From the NCBI RefSeq assembly GCF_020164475.1, contig NZ_JAIQWX010000038.1, positions 1 through 46,426 on the forward strand: 46,426 nucleotides of DNA, in the 5' to 3' direction. The first letter of the stretch is position 1, and each line of letters starts with the position of its first letter. The stretch is from Pseudomonas sp. REP124. GTDB lineage: Bacteria > Pseudomonadota > Gammaproteobacteria > Pseudomonadales > Pseudomonadaceae. The notes under the pieces are model-generated. The model was not told where the DNA came from. It saw only the letters and a list, made by a program, of their open reading frames with translations, and did not search any database. The position numbers and the translations under genes were made by a program. Positions 1-11,244 of the stretch are shown piece by piece.

Positions 1-22
1 TAGGAGCGAGGCTTGCCCGCGA
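1..22. repeat. Partial REP element at the left window edge
   Basis: The first bases match one arm of the Pseudomonas REP palindrome, in a GGAGCGAGGCTTGCCCGCGA variant of the core seen elsewhere in the window. Any partner arm would lie left of the window. It sits just beyond the ponA terminator. Confidence 0.6.
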
Positions 23-56
23 AGAGGCCGGAGCAGCCAACACAAAACTCCCAGGC

Positions 57-90
57 AATAAAAAACCCTGCACTTCAAAGGAAGGCAGGG
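57..90 (-). terminator. Rho-independent terminator of ponA
   Basis: Read on the minus strand there is a stem formed by CCCTGC (66-71) and GCAGGG (85-90). It is extended inward by CTTC/GAAG with one bulged base and closed by a four-base loop. A run of T residues follows (minus strand, 65 to 57). It lies about 20 bases after the ponA stop codon, as expected for an intrinsic terminator. Confidence 0.8.
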
Positions 91-109
91 CTCTTTGTTG
101 TCGCCCGGA

Positions 110-2554
110 TCAGAACAAATCGATCGGCGCCGCTTCATCCGCCGGCAACGGGCTGCCCGGCGCATTGCCATTGCCAAGCTCATTGACCGACGGTGGCGTA
201 TCTTCGGCCTTGAACAGCTCGAAGTAGGCGCCAGGCGTGCCCGGAGTGGCCGCACGGCCGCTGACCGGGTCGACACGCAGGCTGAGGATGCCTTCAGGCT
301 CCTGCTGCGTATGCGGTGGCATGTCCTTGAGCGCGGCGCCCATGTAATTCATCCAGATCGGCAGCGCGACCGTGCCGCCGAACTCCTTGCGACCCAGGCT
401 CTCTGGCTGGTCGAATCCGGTCCACACGGTGGTCACGTAATCGGCGTTGTAGCCGGAGAACCAGGCGTCCTTGGATTCGTTGGTGGTACCGGTCTTGCCG
501 GCGATATCGCTGCGACCCAGGGCCAGGGCGCGACGGCCGGTGCCCAGTTTGATCACGTCCTCGAGCATGCTGTTGAGGATAAAGGTCGTGCGGCCATCGA
601 CAATACGCTCGGCCACGGCTGGCGCCTGCGGCGTCGGTTGTGTTGCGGCAGCGGCATCGCCCGGCGTGGCGTTGACGGTGAAGGCCTGGGCCGCTGGCGC
701 GGCGATACCATCGCTGGCGGGGCCACCCTTCGGAACGGTCGGCGGGTTGGCGACGAACAGCGTATCGCCATTGCGGCTTTCGATCTTGTCGATGATGTAC
801 GGGGTGACTTTGTAGCCACCGTTGGCGAAGGTGCTCCAGCCAGTGGCGATTTCCATTGGCGTCAGGGTCGCAGTGCCCAGGGCCAGGGACAGGTTGCGCG
901 GCAGGTCCTGCTTGTTGAAGCCGAACTTGCTGATGTAGTCGATGGTGCGATCGACACCCAGCGCCTGCAGCAAGCGGATCGACACCAGGTTGCGCGACTT
1001 GTACAGCGCCTCGCGCAGACGGATCGGGCCGAGGAAGGTGTTGGTGTCGTTCTTCGGACGCCAGACCTTGTCCAGGTACTCGTCGACGAACACGATCGGC
1101 GCATCGTTCACCAGGCTGGCGGCGGTGTAGCCGTTATCCAGCGCAGCACTGTAGACGAAGGGCTTGAAGCTCGAACCCGGCTGACGCTTGGCCTGCATGG
1201 CGCGGTTGTAGTTGCTCTGCTCGAAGGCAAAGCCGCCGACCAGTGCGCGGATGGCACCGTTCTGCGGATCGAGGGACACCAGCGCGCCCTGGGCCTGCGG
1301 GATCTGGCTGAACTTCAGCGAGTCGTCCTGCTGGCGCTGGACGCGGATCAGGTCGCCGACCTGAGCCACATCCGACGGCTGCTTCGGATTGGCGCCCATG
1401 CTGTTGGTGTTCAGGAACGGCCGGGCCCACTTCATGGTGTCCCAGTTGACGTGCTCGCTGCCGGTGCGGGTCAGCACCTGCAGGCCGTTCTTGTCGACCT
1501 GGGTGACGATGGCCGGCTCAAGGCCGCTGATGGTGCGCTGCTTGGTCAGTTCGCTCGCCCAGGCCTCGCGGGTCTTGCCCGGCAGGCGCGATTCGGGTCC
1601 GCGATAGCCATGGCGCTGATCGTAGGTCATCAGGCCTTCATGGACGGCGGTGTTGGCCAATTCCTGCAGGTTGCTCGGCACCGTGGTGGTGACGCGGAAA
1701 CCTTCGGTATAGGCGTCGCTGCCGTAACGGCCGACCATCTCCGCGCGAGCCATCTCGGCGATGTAAGGCGCGTTAACTTCCGGCGTCGGCACGTGATAAC
1801 TGGCGTTGAGCGGCTCGTTGATCGCAGCGGTGTAATCGGCTTCGCTGATCTTGCCCAGCTTGTACATCCGCCCCAGGATCCAGTCGCGACGCTCCTTGCT
1901 GCGCGCCGGGTTGGCGAGCGGGTTGAAGCGCGACGGGGCTTTGGGCAGGCCGGCGATCATCGCCATCTGCGCCAGGCTGATGTCACGAATCGATTTGCCG
2001 TAATAGACCTGCGCCGCCGCCTCGATGCCGTAGGCGCGGTTGCCCAGGTAGATCTTATTGACGTACAGCTCGAGGATTTCGTCCTTGGTCAGCTGCCGTT
2101 CGATCTGCAGCGCCAGGAGAATTTCGGTGGTCTTGCGGGAGAAGCTGCGTTCGCTGGTCAGGAAGAAGTTCTTCGCCACCTGCATGGTGATGGTGCTGCC
2201 GCCGGACTGGATGTGCCCGCTCTTGACCAGTTGGGTCGCCGCACGCATCAGGCTGCTCGGGTCGACCCCATAGTGGTTGGCGAAGTTGTCGTCTTCAGCA
2301 CTTAGTAACGCATTGATGAAATTGGGGGGAATGTCGGCGAAACGGATCGGCGTACGGCGCATTTCGCCGAATTCTGCGATCAATTTGTTGTCGCTACTGT
2401 AGACCCGTAGCGGAATCTGCAACTGAATACTTCTCAGCGCCTCCACAGATGGCAATCCGGGGCTAAGGTAAAGAAACGCCCCGCTCAGACCCAGAAGCAG
2501 TCCGCAGAATATCGCGACGATGGACCAACCGAGAAATTTCAGCAGACGAATCAA
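110..2554 (-). CDS. ponA: Penicillin-binding protein 1A (bifunctional transglycosylase/transpeptidase)
   Basis: Class A penicillin-binding protein that polymerises and cross-links peptidoglycan in the periplasm while anchored in the inner membrane. The 814-residue length is normal for Pseudomonas PBP1A. An N-terminal membrane segment lies at about residues 8-30. The GT51 transglycosylase domain has its catalytic glutamate in the SAEDDNF motif (E87). The transpeptidase domain has all three signatures: SSFK with nucleophile S461 and K464, SRN at 520-522, and KTG at 687-689. An OB-like insert lies between the two domains. An Ala/Pro-rich low-complexity insert (about 605-650) precedes the KTG motif. 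The gene is divergent from pilM, an arrangement conserved in pseudomonads. It ends in its own hairpin terminator and appears monocistronic. Identification is secure. Confidence 0.96.
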   Translation of the reverse strand: MIRLLKFLGWSIVAIFCGLLLGLSGAFLYLSPGLPSVEALRSIQLQIPLRVYSSDNKLIAEFGEMRRTPIRFADIPPNFINALLSAEDDNFANHYGVDPSSLMRAATQLVKSGHIQSGGSTITMQVAKNFFLTSERSFSRKTTEILLALQIERQLTKDEILELYVNKIYLGNRAYGIEAAAQVYYGKSIRDISLAQMAMIAGLPKAPSRFNPLANPARSKERRDWILGRMYKLGKISEADYTAAINEPLNASYHVPTPEVNAPYIAEMARAEMVGRYGSDAYTEGFRVTTTVPSNLQELANTAVHEGLMTYDQRHGYRGPESRLPGKTREAWASELTKQRTISGLEPAIVTQVDKNGLQVLTRTGSEHVNWDTMKWARPFLNTNSMGANPKQPSDVAQVGDLIRVQRQQDDSLKFSQIPQAQGALVSLDPQNGAIRALVGGFAFEQSNYNRAMQAKRQPGSSFKPFVYSAALDNGYTAASLVNDAPIVFVDEYLDKVWRPKNDTNTFLGPIRLREALYKSRNLVSIRLLQALGVDRTIDYISKFGFNKQDLPRNLSLALGTATLTPMEIATGWSTFANGGYKVTPYIIDKIESRNGDTLFVANPPTVPKGGPASDGIAAPAAQAFTVNATPGDAAAATQPTPQAPAVAERIVDGRTTFILNSMLEDVIKLGTGRRALALGRSDIAGKTGTTNESKDAWFSGYNADYVTTVWTGFDQPESLGRKEFGGTVALPIWMNYMGAALKDMPPHTQQEPEGILSLRVDPVSGRAATPGTPGAYFELFKAEDTPPSVNELGNGNAPGSPLPADEAAPIDLF

Positions 2555-2652
2555 GGCTTTTGGATATCCAGGGTAAAAATTGAAAGAAGCATCAGGGTTC
2601 AGGTTAAAGGCGAACGGCCCGCGCTAGAGAAAAGCGGAAAAAAACGCTGGGC

Positions 2653-2658
2653 ATTATA
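2653..2658 (-). promoter_or_regulatory. Candidate -10 box for ponA
   Basis: On the minus strand the sequence reads TATAAT, a perfect sigma70 -10 hexamer about 100 bases before the ponA start. No good -35 lies at the normal 16-18 base spacing. A TTGACA exists at 2694-2699 on the same strand, but 35 bases away, too far to pair with it. The call rests on the -10 alone. Confidence 0.4.
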
Positions 2659-2740
2659 AGCATTTTTCCACCGCAGGCGTCATTGGCGGCTAATGTCAAG
2701 ACGGGTGGATGGAACGCAACACGTATTACAGAGTCCGTAA

Positions 2741-3828
<1,088 letters not shown>

Positions 3829-3829
<1 letters not shown>

Positions 3830-4395
3830 TGGCGCGGATCAACCTTTTACCCTGGCGCGAAGAACTGCGCGAAGAGCGTCGCAAACGCTTTCTGCTGATT
3901 CTGGTCGGCGTGCTGGTCGGCACAGCAGGCGCGGTGCTGATCGCCAACCAGGTGATCAGCAGTGCGATAGACCGGCAGGTGGCGCGCAACGACTACATCA
4001 GCAAGCAGATCGCCATCGTCGACGAACGCATCAAGCAGATCAGCGATCTCAAGGCCCGTCGTCAACAGTTGATCGAGCGTATGCGCATCATTCAGGACTT
4101 GCAGGGTAACCGGCCCATCAGCGGGCGAATTTTTGACCAATTGGCGCGAACCCTGCCGGACGGGGTGTACTTCACCGAAGTGAAAATGGAAGGCAAGAGC
4201 CTGTCCATCTCCGGAGCCGCGGAATCCAACAACCGGGTTTCCGACCTGATGCGCAATCTGGAGGCGTCGGACTGGTTCGATGCGCCGAGCCTCACGGAGG
4301 TCAAGGCGACCACGGCCGGTCAGGTTGACCAGGCCAACGTGTTCCAGCTGACCGTTCGTCAGACCCAGCCCGCGGTCGCGGAGGATGGAAAATGA
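3829..4395 (+). CDS. pilN: Type IV pilus assembly protein PilN
   Basis: Inner-membrane alignment protein of the type IV pilus. It has the short conserved cytoplasmic N-terminus ARINLLPWREELREERRKRF, which binds PilM. One membrane span follows (about residues 20-44), then a periplasmic coiled coil and a ferredoxin-like domain that pairs with PilO. The length of 188 residues is usual. The start overlaps the pilM stop and the end overlaps pilO by four bases, giving tight coupling. Confidence 0.95.
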
Positions 4396-5015
4396 ATCTG
4401 TCCGGATGGCTCGAAGGGCTGCGCAAGATCGATATCAACGATCTGGACACCAACAACATCGGTTCCTGGCCGCCGGCGATCAAGGTGGTGGTGGGCGCAC
4501 TGGTCATGGCAATGGTGCTGGCGCTGGGTTACAGCTTCTCGACGAGCGAGCTGGAGAATCAGCTGCACCTCAAGCGCGACGAAGAGTCGACGCTCAAGGA
4601 GCAGTTCGCCGACAAGGCCCGCATGGCGGCGAATCTGGAGCTCTATACCGAGCAGATGAAGGAGATGGAGAACTCATTCGGCGTGCTGCTGCGGCAACTG
4701 CCCAGCGACACCGAGGTCCCTGGCCTGCTGGAGGACATCACCCGCACCGGCCTGGGCAGCGGCCTGGAGTTTGAAGAGATCAAGCTGCTGCCCGAAGTCA
4801 CCCAGCCGTTCTACATCGAATTGCCGATCCAGATCACCGTCACTGGCGCCTATCACGACCTGGCCACTTTCGTCAGCGGCGTGGCCGGGCTGCCGCGTAT
4901 CGTCACCCTGCATGATTTCGACCTGGCGCCGGCCAATCCCGATGGCGGGCCCAAGTTGCGCATGAGCATCCTGGCCAAGACCTATCGCTACAACGACAAG
5001 GGGCTGCAACCATGA
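4392..5015 (+). CDS. pilO: Type IV pilus assembly protein PilO
   Basis: Inner-membrane partner of PilN. It has a short cytoplasmic N-terminus, a single transmembrane segment at about residues 27-50, a charged periplasmic coiled coil (about 52-95) and a C-terminal ferredoxin-like domain. The 207-residue length fits the family. PilN/PilO heterodimers are known to contact the lipoprotein PilP. The gene overlaps pilN and pilP by four bases each. Confidence 0.95.
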   Translation: MNLSGWLEGLRKIDINDLDTNNIGSWPPAIKVVVGALVMAMVLALGYSFSTSELENQLHLKRDEESTLKEQFADKARMAANLELYTEQMKEMENSFGVLLRQLPSDTEVPGLLEDITRTGLGSGLEFEEIKLLPEVTQPFYIELPIQITVTGAYHDLATFVSGVAGLPRIVTLHDFDLAPANPDGGPKLRMSILAKTYRYNDKGLQP

Positions 5016-5539
5016 GCCCGATCCGGATGATTTTCATGGCCGCGACCCTGGCGGTCCTGGCCGGTTGCGGTGGCGGGGATGACTTCAGGGATCTGGACGC
5101 CTACATGAACGAAATGCGCCTGCGGGCGCCGGGCAAGATTGAACCAACGCCGACATTCCGGTCTTACCCGACATTCACCTACAACGCCGCCAACCTGCGC
5201 AGCCCGTTTTCGCGGCAGGTCAGGGTCGATCTTGCCGGCCAGAAACGCGGCTCGCGCAACGTCAAACCGGACCCGAACCGGGTCAAGCAATACCTCGAGG
5301 GTTTCAATATCGAGCAGTTTGAAATGGTCGGCACGATCTCTAACGTATCGGGCTCCTTCGCGCTGCTGCGTGGCGCGGGCGGGGTGTACCGGTTGAAGGT
5401 CGGCGATTACCTGGGGCGCAACGATGGGCGGATCGTCGCCATCAATGCCACGCAAGTCGATGTGATCGAAATCGTCCCTGACGGCGAAGGTGCATGGCTG
5501 GAACGGCCGCGGACCATTCCTTTGAAAGAACACTCATAG
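5012..5539 (+). CDS. pilP: Type IV pilus lipoprotein PilP
   Basis: Periplasmic lipoprotein that joins the PilN/PilO complex to the PilQ secretin. A lipoprotein signal peptide ends in the lipobox LAGC, giving lipidated Cys19. A flexible region with the conserved FTYNAANLRSPF segment follows, then a C-terminal beta-sandwich domain (about 95-170). The length of 175 residues is typical. It overlaps pilO and is followed after 13 bases by pilQ. Confidence 0.95.
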   Translation: MSPIRMIFMAATLAVLAGCGGGDDFRDLDAYMNEMRLRAPGKIEPTPTFRSYPTFTYNAANLRSPFSRQVRVDLAGQKRGSRNVKPDPNRVKQYLEGFNIEQFEMVGTISNVSGSFALLRGAGGVYRLKVGDYLGRNDGRIVAINATQVDVIEIVPDGEGAWLERPRTIPLKEHS

Positions 5540-5552
5540 TGGAACTCGAACA

Positions 5553-7625
5553 ATGAACAGGATTCTCTCCACCCTCGGGATGTCGCTATGGATAGCGCTG
5601 CTTTCGCCGATGGTACAGGCGGCCAACCTCAAGGCGCTGGATGTCGCCGCGCTGCCCGGAGACCGCGTCGAGTTGAAGCTGGCGTTCGACCAGCCACCAC
5701 CGGCACCGCGCGGCTACACCACTGAGTCGCCCGCGCGCATCGCCCTGGACCTGCCCGGTGTGGTCAACCAGTTGTCGAGCAAGACCCGTGACCTTGGCAG
5801 CGGCAATGCCCGCAGCGCCACGGTGGTCGAAGCGGCTGATCGTACGAGGCTGATTATCAACCTGACGCAGCTGACCCCGTACAGCACCCGGGTCGAAGGC
5901 AATAACCTGTTCGTTGAAGTGGGCCAGGGCAGCAAGATGGCGACTGCCAAGGCGCCAGCCGCCGCGGTGTCGACGCCAGCCCCGACTCCAGCGCGCGCCC
6001 CTGTTGCAACCTCCAAGGCCATCCGTGCGGTGGATTTCCAGCGCGGCACCCAGGGTGAAGGCAATGTGGTGATCGACCTGTCTGATCCGTCCATTGCCCC
6101 GGACATTCAGGAGCGCGAAGGCAAAATTGTCCTCAGCTTCGCCAGGACCCGACTGCCTGAACCACTGCGCGTGCGTCTGGACGTCAAGGACTTCGCCACG
6201 CCGGTCCAGTTCGTCAATGCCAGCGCTACCGGTGATCGCGCCAACATCACCATCGAACCCAGCGGTGCCTTCGATTACTCGACCTACCAGACCGACAACA
6301 AGCTGACCGTCAGCATCCGTCCGATGACGGCCGATGACCTGCAAAAGCGCAACGCCGATCGTTATGCCTACAGTGGCGAAAAGCTCTCGCTGAATTTCCA
6401 GGACATCGATGTGCGTTCGGTACTGCAACTGATCGCCGACTTCACCAACCTCAATCTGGTCGCCAGCGACACCGTGCAGGGCGGCATCACCCTGCGCCTG
6501 CAAAACGTGCCCTGGGATCAGGCGCTGGACCTGGTGCTGAAAACCAAGGGCCTGGACAAGCGCAAGATCGGCAACGTGTTGCTGGTGGCGCCGGCGGATG
6601 AAATCGCCGCTCGCGAGCGCCAGGAATTGGAATCGCAGAAGCAGATCGCGGAACTGGCGCCATTGCGGCGCGAGCTGTTGCAGGTCAATTACGCCAAGGC
6701 GGCCGATATCGCCAAGCTGTTCCAGTCGGTGACCAGTGCCGAGGCGAAAGTCGACGAACGGGGCTCGATCACCGTCGATGAGCGGACCAACAACATCATT
6801 GCCTACCAGACCCAGGATCGGCTCGACGAATTGCGTCGCATCGTCGCGCAACTGGATATTCCGGTACGCCAGGTGATGATCGAGGCGCGAATCGTCGAGG
6901 CCAACGTGGATTACGACAAGAGCCTCGGCGTGCGCTGGGGCGGTTCGGTGCAGAACAAGGGCAACTGGAATGCCTCCGGGGTGAACAACTCCTCGACGAC
7001 CATCGGCACTCCCGGCAGCACCAGTACCAACACACCGTTCGTCGACATGGGTGCGGCGGGCAATACGTCGGGAATCGGCATCGCGTTCATTACCGATAAC
7101 GTTCTGCTCGACCTTGAGCTCACAGCCATGGAAAAGACCGGCAACGGTGAAATCGTCTCGCAACCCAAGGTCGTCACCTCCGACAAGGAGACCGCGAAGA
7201 TCCTCAAGGGCACCGAGATTCCCTACCAGGAAGCCAGCTCCAGCGGCGCTACATCGGTGTCTTTCAAGGAGGCGTCGCTGTCGCTGGAGGTCACGCCGCA
7301 GATCACTCCGGACAACCGGATCATCATGGAGGTCAAGGTCACCAAGGACGAACCCGACTTCCTCAACAAAGTGCAGGATGTACCGCCGATCAAGAAAAAC
7401 GAGGTCAATGCCAAGGTCCTGGTCAATGATGGCGAGACCATCGTCATTGGCGGCGTTTTCTCAAATACTCAGAGCAAGGTTGTAGATAAGGTGCCATTTC
7501 TTGGCGATGTGCCGTATCTTGGCCGCCTTTTCCGGCGTGACGTGGTTTCGGAGAAAAAATCCGAGCTGTTGGTGTTTCTCACTCCGCGTATCATGAATAA
7601 CCAGGCGTTTGCTGTGAGTCGTTGA
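5553..7625 (+). CDS. pilQ: Type IV pilus secretin PilQ
   Basis: Outer-membrane secretin through which the pilus fibre passes. A signal peptide of about 23 residues precedes an AMIN domain that binds peptidoglycan (about 25-130), with a second AMIN-like segment after an Ala/Pro linker. An STN/N0 domain starts near residue 275 and is followed by an N1 domain. The C-terminal secretin barrel carries family motifs such as [20 protein letters not shown] and [15 protein letters not shown]. The length of 690 residues is normal. It is the last pil gene of the operon; aroK starts four bases after its stop, so the two are probably co-transcribed. Confidence 0.96.
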   Translation: MNRILSTLGMSLWIALLSPMVQAANLKALDVAALPGDRVELKLAFDQPPPAPRGYTTESPARIALDLPGVVNQLSSKTRDLGSGNARSATVVEAADRTRLIINLTQLTPYSTRVEGNNLFVEVGQGSKMATAKAPAAAVSTPAPTPARAPVATSKAIRAVDFQRGTQGEGNVVIDLSDPSIAPDIQEREGKIVLSFARTRLPEPLRVRLDVKDFATPVQFVNASATGDRANITIEPSGAFDYSTYQTDNKLTVSIRPMTADDLQKRNADRYAYSGEKLSLNFQDIDVRSVLQLIADFTNLNLVASDTVQGGITLRLQNVPWDQALDLVLKTKGLDKRKIGNVLLVAPADEIAARERQELESQKQIAELAPLRRELLQVNYAKAADIAKLFQSVTSAEAKVDERGSITVDERTNNIIAYQTQDRLDELRRIVAQLDIPVRQVMIEARIVEANVDYDKSLGVRWGGSVQNKGNWNASGVNNSSTTIGTPGSTSTNTPFVDMGAAGNTSGIGIAFITDNVLLDLELTAMEKTGNGEIVSQPKVVTSDKETAKILKGTEIPYQEASSSGATSVSFKEASLSLEVTPQITPDNRIIMEVKVTKDEPDFLNKVQDVPPIKKNEVNAKVLVNDGETIVIGGVFSNTQSKVVDKVPFLGDVPYLGRLFRRDVVSEKKSELLVFLTPRIMNNQAFAVSR

Positions 7626-7629
7626 TTCT

Positions 7630-8148
7630 GTGCGAAATTTGATTCTTGTAGGTCCGATGGGCGCTGGAAAAAGCACCATCGGCCGTTTGCTGGCCAAAGA
7701 GCTGCGCTTGCCGTTCAAAGATTCCGATAAGGAAATTGAATTACGCACGGGCGCCAATATCCCATGGATCTTCGACAAGGAAGGCGAACCGGGCTTTCGT
7801 GATCGCGAGCAGGCAATGATTGCCGAGCTGTGCGATTACGATGGCGTGGTGCTGGCGACCGGCGGTGGCGCGGTGATGCGCGAAGCCAATCGTCGGGCGC
7901 TGCATGCAGGCGGCAGGGTGGTTTATCTGCATGCTTCCGTCGAACAGCAGGTCGGCCGTACCTCTCGCGACCGCAATCGGCCGTTGCTGCGCACGGCAGA
8001 TCCGGCCAAGACCCTTCGGGATCTGCTGGCGATCCGCGATCCGCTTTATCGGGAAATCGCCGATCTGGTGGTGGAAACCGATGAGCGGCCGCCGCGAATG
8101 GTGGTGCTTGATATCCTCGAACGCTTGCAGCAACTGCCTCCCCGTTAA
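7630..8148 (+). CDS. aroK: Shikimate kinase
   Basis: Phosphorylates shikimate to shikimate 3-phosphate with ATP in aromatic amino acid synthesis. A Walker A loop GPMGAGKST lies at residues 8-16. The substrate-binding FKDSDKEIE segment, the GFRDRE segment and the GGGAV loop are present, and the lid region [10 protein letters not shown] is seen. The 172-residue length is normal. The start is GTG, four bases after the pilQ stop. aroK followed by aroB and damX is a long-conserved gammaproteobacterial order. Confidence 0.96.
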   Translation: MRNLILVGPMGAGKSTIGRLLAKELRLPFKDSDKEIELRTGANIPWIFDKEGEPGFRDREQAMIAELCDYDGVVLATGGGAVMREANRRALHAGGRVVYLHASVEQQVGRTSRDRNRPLLRTADPAKTLRDLLAIRDPLYREIADLVVETDERPPRMVVLDILERLQQLPPR

Positions 8149-8299
8149 AGCGCGGCGCGAAATGCGCTATCCTCGGCGTCCTGCCACATCCGCTGCGGAT
8201 TGTGGCGGATGGCTTCGCAGCGGCGTCACACCAGCAGATGCCGCGGATATTCGATAATTCAAGGCGGGACGCCTGATTTCATCTTCACTGTGGGGACAC

Positions 8300-9400
8300 A
8301 TGCAGACACTCAAGGTCGATCTAGGCGAGCGCAGCTACCCGATTCACATTGGCGAAGGGTTGTTGGATCAGCCTGAGCTGCTGGCCCCGCACATTCGCGG
8401 ACGACAAGTCGCGATCATCTCCAACGAAACCGTCGCGCCGCTCTATCTTGAACGTCTGACCCGCAGCCTCGCGCAGTTCTCGGTGATTTCCGTGGTGCTG
8501 CCCGATGGCGAAGCTTTCAAGAACTGGGAAACCCTGCAACTGATCTTCGACGGTCTGCTGACCGCGCGGCACGACCGCCGCACCACGGTGATCGCCCTCG
8601 GTGGCGGCGTGATCGGCGACATGGCCGGTTTTGCGGCGGCCTGCTACCAGCGCGGCGTCGATTTCATTCAGGTCCCGACCACTTTGCTGTCCCAGGTCGA
8701 CTCTTCGGTCGGCGGCAAGACCGGGATCAACCACCCGCTGGGCAAGAACATGATCGGCGCGTTCTATCAGCCGAACGTCGTGCTGATCGACACCGCTTCC
8801 CTCAAGACTCTGCCTGCGCGCGAGCTGTCCGCCGGCCTGGCTGAAGTCATCAAATATGGTCTGATCTGCGACGAGCCGTTCCTGACCTGGCTCGAAGACA
8901 ACGTGGACCGCCTGCGCAGCCTGGATCAGCAAGCCCTGACCTACGCCATCGAGCGCTCTTGCGCGGCCAAGGCCGAAGTTGTCGGCGCCGACGAAAAAGA
9001 GACCGGCGTGCGCGCCACGCTCAACCTGGGCCACACCTTCGGCCACGCCATCGAAACCCACATGGGTTACGGCGTCTGGCTGCACGGCGAAGCGGTCGCC
9101 GCGGGCACGGTGATGGCGCTGGAAATGTCGGCGCGCCTGGGCTGGATCAGCGAACAGGAACGCGATCGCGGCATTCGTCTGTTCCAACGTGCCGGTCTTC
9201 CGGTCATTCCACCTGAAGAAATGACCGAAGCCCATTTCCTAGAGCACATGTCAGTTGATAAAAAAGTGATCGACGGTCGTTTGCGCCTGGTGCTGCTGCG
9301 CCACATGGGCGAAGCGGTGGTGACCGACGATTATCCGAAAGAGGTTCTACAGGCCACGCTGGGAGCGGACTATCGCGCCCTGGCTCAGCTTAAAGGTTAA
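8300..9400 (+). CDS. aroB: 3-dehydroquinate synthase
   Basis: Converts DAHP to 3-dehydroquinate, the second step of the shikimate pathway, using NAD and a divalent metal. The NAD-binding [19 protein letters not shown] segment, the [11 protein letters not shown] motif and the metal-ligand motif [10 protein letters not shown] followed by LHGEAV are all present. The length of 366 residues is normal. The upstream 151-base gap after aroK holds only a weak imperfect hairpin (about 8182-8204). damX follows ten bases downstream. Confidence 0.97.
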   Translation: MQTLKVDLGERSYPIHIGEGLLDQPELLAPHIRGRQVAIISNETVAPLYLERLTRSLAQFSVISVVLPDGEAFKNWETLQLIFDGLLTARHDRRTTVIALGGGVIGDMAGFAAACYQRGVDFIQVPTTLLSQVDSSVGGKTGINHPLGKNMIGAFYQPNVVLIDTASLKTLPARELSAGLAEVIKYGLICDEPFLTWLEDNVDRLRSLDQQALTYAIERSCAAKAEVVGADEKETGVRATLNLGHTFGHAIETHMGYGVWLHGEAVAAGTVMALEMSARLGWISEQERDRGIRLFQRAGLPVIPPEEMTEAHFLEHMSVDKKVIDGRLRLVLLRHMGEAVVTDDYPKEVLQATLGADYRALAQLKG

Positions 9401-9410
9401 TAAGAAAGCG

Positions 9411-11006
9411 ATGACTAGTTTGCATGCCGACGAGGCGTTCCTCGGCCATTACCAGTTGAACCATGACCCTTTCGCACCACGGGTCCCCGGCTTCAAGTTT
9501 TTCCCGGCCCAGCGCAAACCTGTGCTCGGCCAGTTGCATCATCTGGCGCGTTACAGCCAGCTACTACTGGTAGTCACGGGCCCGCAGGGCAGCGGCAAGA
9601 CCCTGTTGCGTCAGGCGCTGGTGGCCAGCACCAACAAGCAATCGGTACAGAGTGTGGTGGTTTCCGCCCGTGGCGCCAGTGATGCCGCTGGCGTACTGCG
9701 CCAGGTTGCGCAGACGCTGGAGGTTGCTCAGGCCGAAGTCGGCGACATCCTGGATCAGGTGGTGCAGCTGGCGCTGACCGGACAGGAAGTCTATCTGCTG
9801 GTGGATGACGCCGAGCAGCTCGACGACTCTGCCCTGGAAGCCTTGATGGCGCTGGCTGCCGGTGCGCCGGAAGGCCGTCCGCATGTGTTCCTGTTCGGTG
9901 AGTCCTCGATGATCGCCAAACTCGACGCTTTGCAGCTCGAGGAAGAGCGTTTCCACGTCATCGAATTGCAGCCTTACACCGAAGAAGAAACCCGCGAATA
10001 TCTCGACCAGCGACTCGAAGGCGCAGGCCGGGGTATCGAACTTTTTACCGCGGATCAGATCTCTGATATTCACGAAAGCTCCGAAGGCTGGCCTGGAAAC
10101 ATCAATCAGGTCGCCCGCGATGCGATGATCGAAGCCATGATTGCCAGCCGCACAGCGGTCAAGCGTCCAAGTATGGGGTTCAATATGCCGAAGAAACACG
10201 TATTGGCGATTTCCGCCGTCGTTGTGGTCGCGGTAGCCGCCGCCTGGTTGATGCCGGGTCGCAGCAAAGCACCGACCACGGGTGCACCGGCCAATGAACA
10301 GGCGCAACTGCCGCTGGGCCAGGGACAACCACAGGCGGGCGGTGCGCCGGCCGTGGAATTCGCCGGTAACACGCAGCCAATGCCATTGCCGTTGGTCGGT
10401 AATTCGCAGCCGGTTATGCGTGAGCCTCTGGCTGAAGCCGCTGGTGGTATCACAGAGGGCGACGATGGCGTGCCGTTGGAAGGCTCCAGCGCGACGCCGC
10501 CGACCGTCACCACCATCGCACCGCCTGCGGGCGTGCCTGCCGGCCCTGCGCCGACGCCGGTGACCAAACCGACCCCGGCACCGACTCAAATCGCAACCGC
10601 CAAGCCTGCACCCGCTCCGGCACCTGCTGCCAAGCCTGCTCCGGCACCAGCCAAGCCAGCTGCTGTCGCCACTGCCAAGACTGTCGAGAAACCCGCCGTT
10701 GCTCCCGCCAAGGCCGCCGGTGGCACCTGGTATGCAGGTCAGGCGCCGGGCAACTATGTAGTGCAGATCCTCGGCACCAGCTCCGAAGCGACCGCTCAGA
10801 ACTTCGTCAAAGAGCAGGGCGGCGAGTACCGCTACTTCAAGAAAGTCCTCAACGGCAAACCGCTTTACGTCATCACTTACGGCAGCTTCACCAACCGCGA
10901 TGCAGCCGTAACCGCCATCAAGGCCTTGCCAGCGAAGGTTCAGGCTGGTAAACCTTGGCCTCGCACTGTCGCCAGCGTCCAACAGGAACTGGCAACAACT
11001 CGCTGA
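9411..11006 (+). CDS. damX: DamX-like AAA ATPase with C-terminal SPOR domain
   Basis: Inner-membrane cell-division-associated protein. The N-terminal ExeA/GspA-like AAA domain has an intact Walker A (GPQGSGKT, residues 57-64) and a Walker B-like strand (VYLLVDD, about 127-133). A membrane span follows at about 261-281, then a long Ala/Pro-rich periplasmic linker (about 285-445). The C-terminal SPOR domain (about 446-525) should bind denuded septal peptidoglycan. The 531-residue length matches the Pseudomonas protein downstream of aroB. The exact role of the ATPase half is not known to me. Confidence 0.88.
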   Translation: MTSLHADEAFLGHYQLNHDPFAPRVPGFKFFPAQRKPVLGQLHHLARYSQLLLVVTGPQGSGKTLLRQALVASTNKQSVQSVVVSARGASDAAGVLRQVAQTLEVAQAEVGDILDQVVQLALTGQEVYLLVDDAEQLDDSALEALMALAAGAPEGRPHVFLFGESSMIAKLDALQLEEERFHVIELQPYTEEETREYLDQRLEGAGRGIELFTADQISDIHESSEGWPGNINQVARDAMIEAMIASRTAVKRPSMGFNMPKKHVLAISAVVVVAVAAAWLMPGRSKAPTTGAPANEQAQLPLGQGQPQAGGAPAVEFAGNTQPMPLPLVGNSQPVMREPLAEAAGGITEGDDGVPLEGSSATPPTVTTIAPPAGVPAGPAPTPVTKPTPAPTQIATAKPAPAPAPAAKPAPAPAKPAAVATAKTVEKPAVAPAKAAGGTWYAGQAPGNYVVQILGTSSEATAQNFVKEQGGEYRYFKKVLNGKPLYVITYGSFTNRDAAVTAIKALPAKVQAGKPWPRTVASVQQELATTR

Positions 11007-11012
11007 AGATTC

Positions 11013-11089
11013 GGCGGCCTTACCCAGGCCGCCTCTCCCGGCACCTCAAAATTTCTGCAACGCATGCGGCTTTCGGGCCGCGTGCGTTG
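11013..11089 (+). terminator. Two tandem hairpins after damX (probable transcript end)
   Basis: A perfect 7-base stem (GGCGGCC 11013-11019 with GGCCGCC 11027-11033) begins seven bases after the damX stop codon. A second stem of 13 pairs with one G-T pair (11058-11070 with 11077-11089, loop TTTCGG) follows. Neither has a long T run, so they may act as RNA 3' ends or as factor-dependent terminators. They lie upstream of the gltB promoter. The rest of the 347-base gap holds that promoter and no gene that I can see. Confidence 0.5.
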
Positions 11090-11215
11090 TGGTGTCTGCG
11101 TCACAGTAGTCTTTGAGTCGTAGCGGTCGAAACTAAAAAAGTTTTGACTAGCACAGCAGATCGCTTTAAACCTTTCATAAATGCGACACGGATTTGCGAC
11201 ATTTCGTCGCCAAAT

Positions 11216-11244
11216 TTGTGAGCCCTTGTGTCGGTGTGTACAAT
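11216..11244 (+). promoter_or_regulatory. Sigma70-type promoter for gltBD
   Basis: TTGTGA (11216-11221) and TACAAT (11239-11244) are separated by exactly 17 bases. They match the -35 consensus at 4 of 6 positions and the -10 consensus at 5 of 6. A start of transcription near 11251 would leave an untranslated leader of about 100 bases before gltB. The upstream flank is AT-rich relative to the window. Confidence 0.65.

Noticed and set aside
95..2305. Open frame of over 700 codons on the plus strand opposite ponA
   Set aside because: Antisense shadow of ponA with low-complexity His/Arg/Gly-rich translation and no domain.
8149..8299. Possible terminator or small RNA between aroK and aroB
   Set aside because: Only a short imperfect hairpin (about 8182-8204) with no T run. 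Not enough to call.
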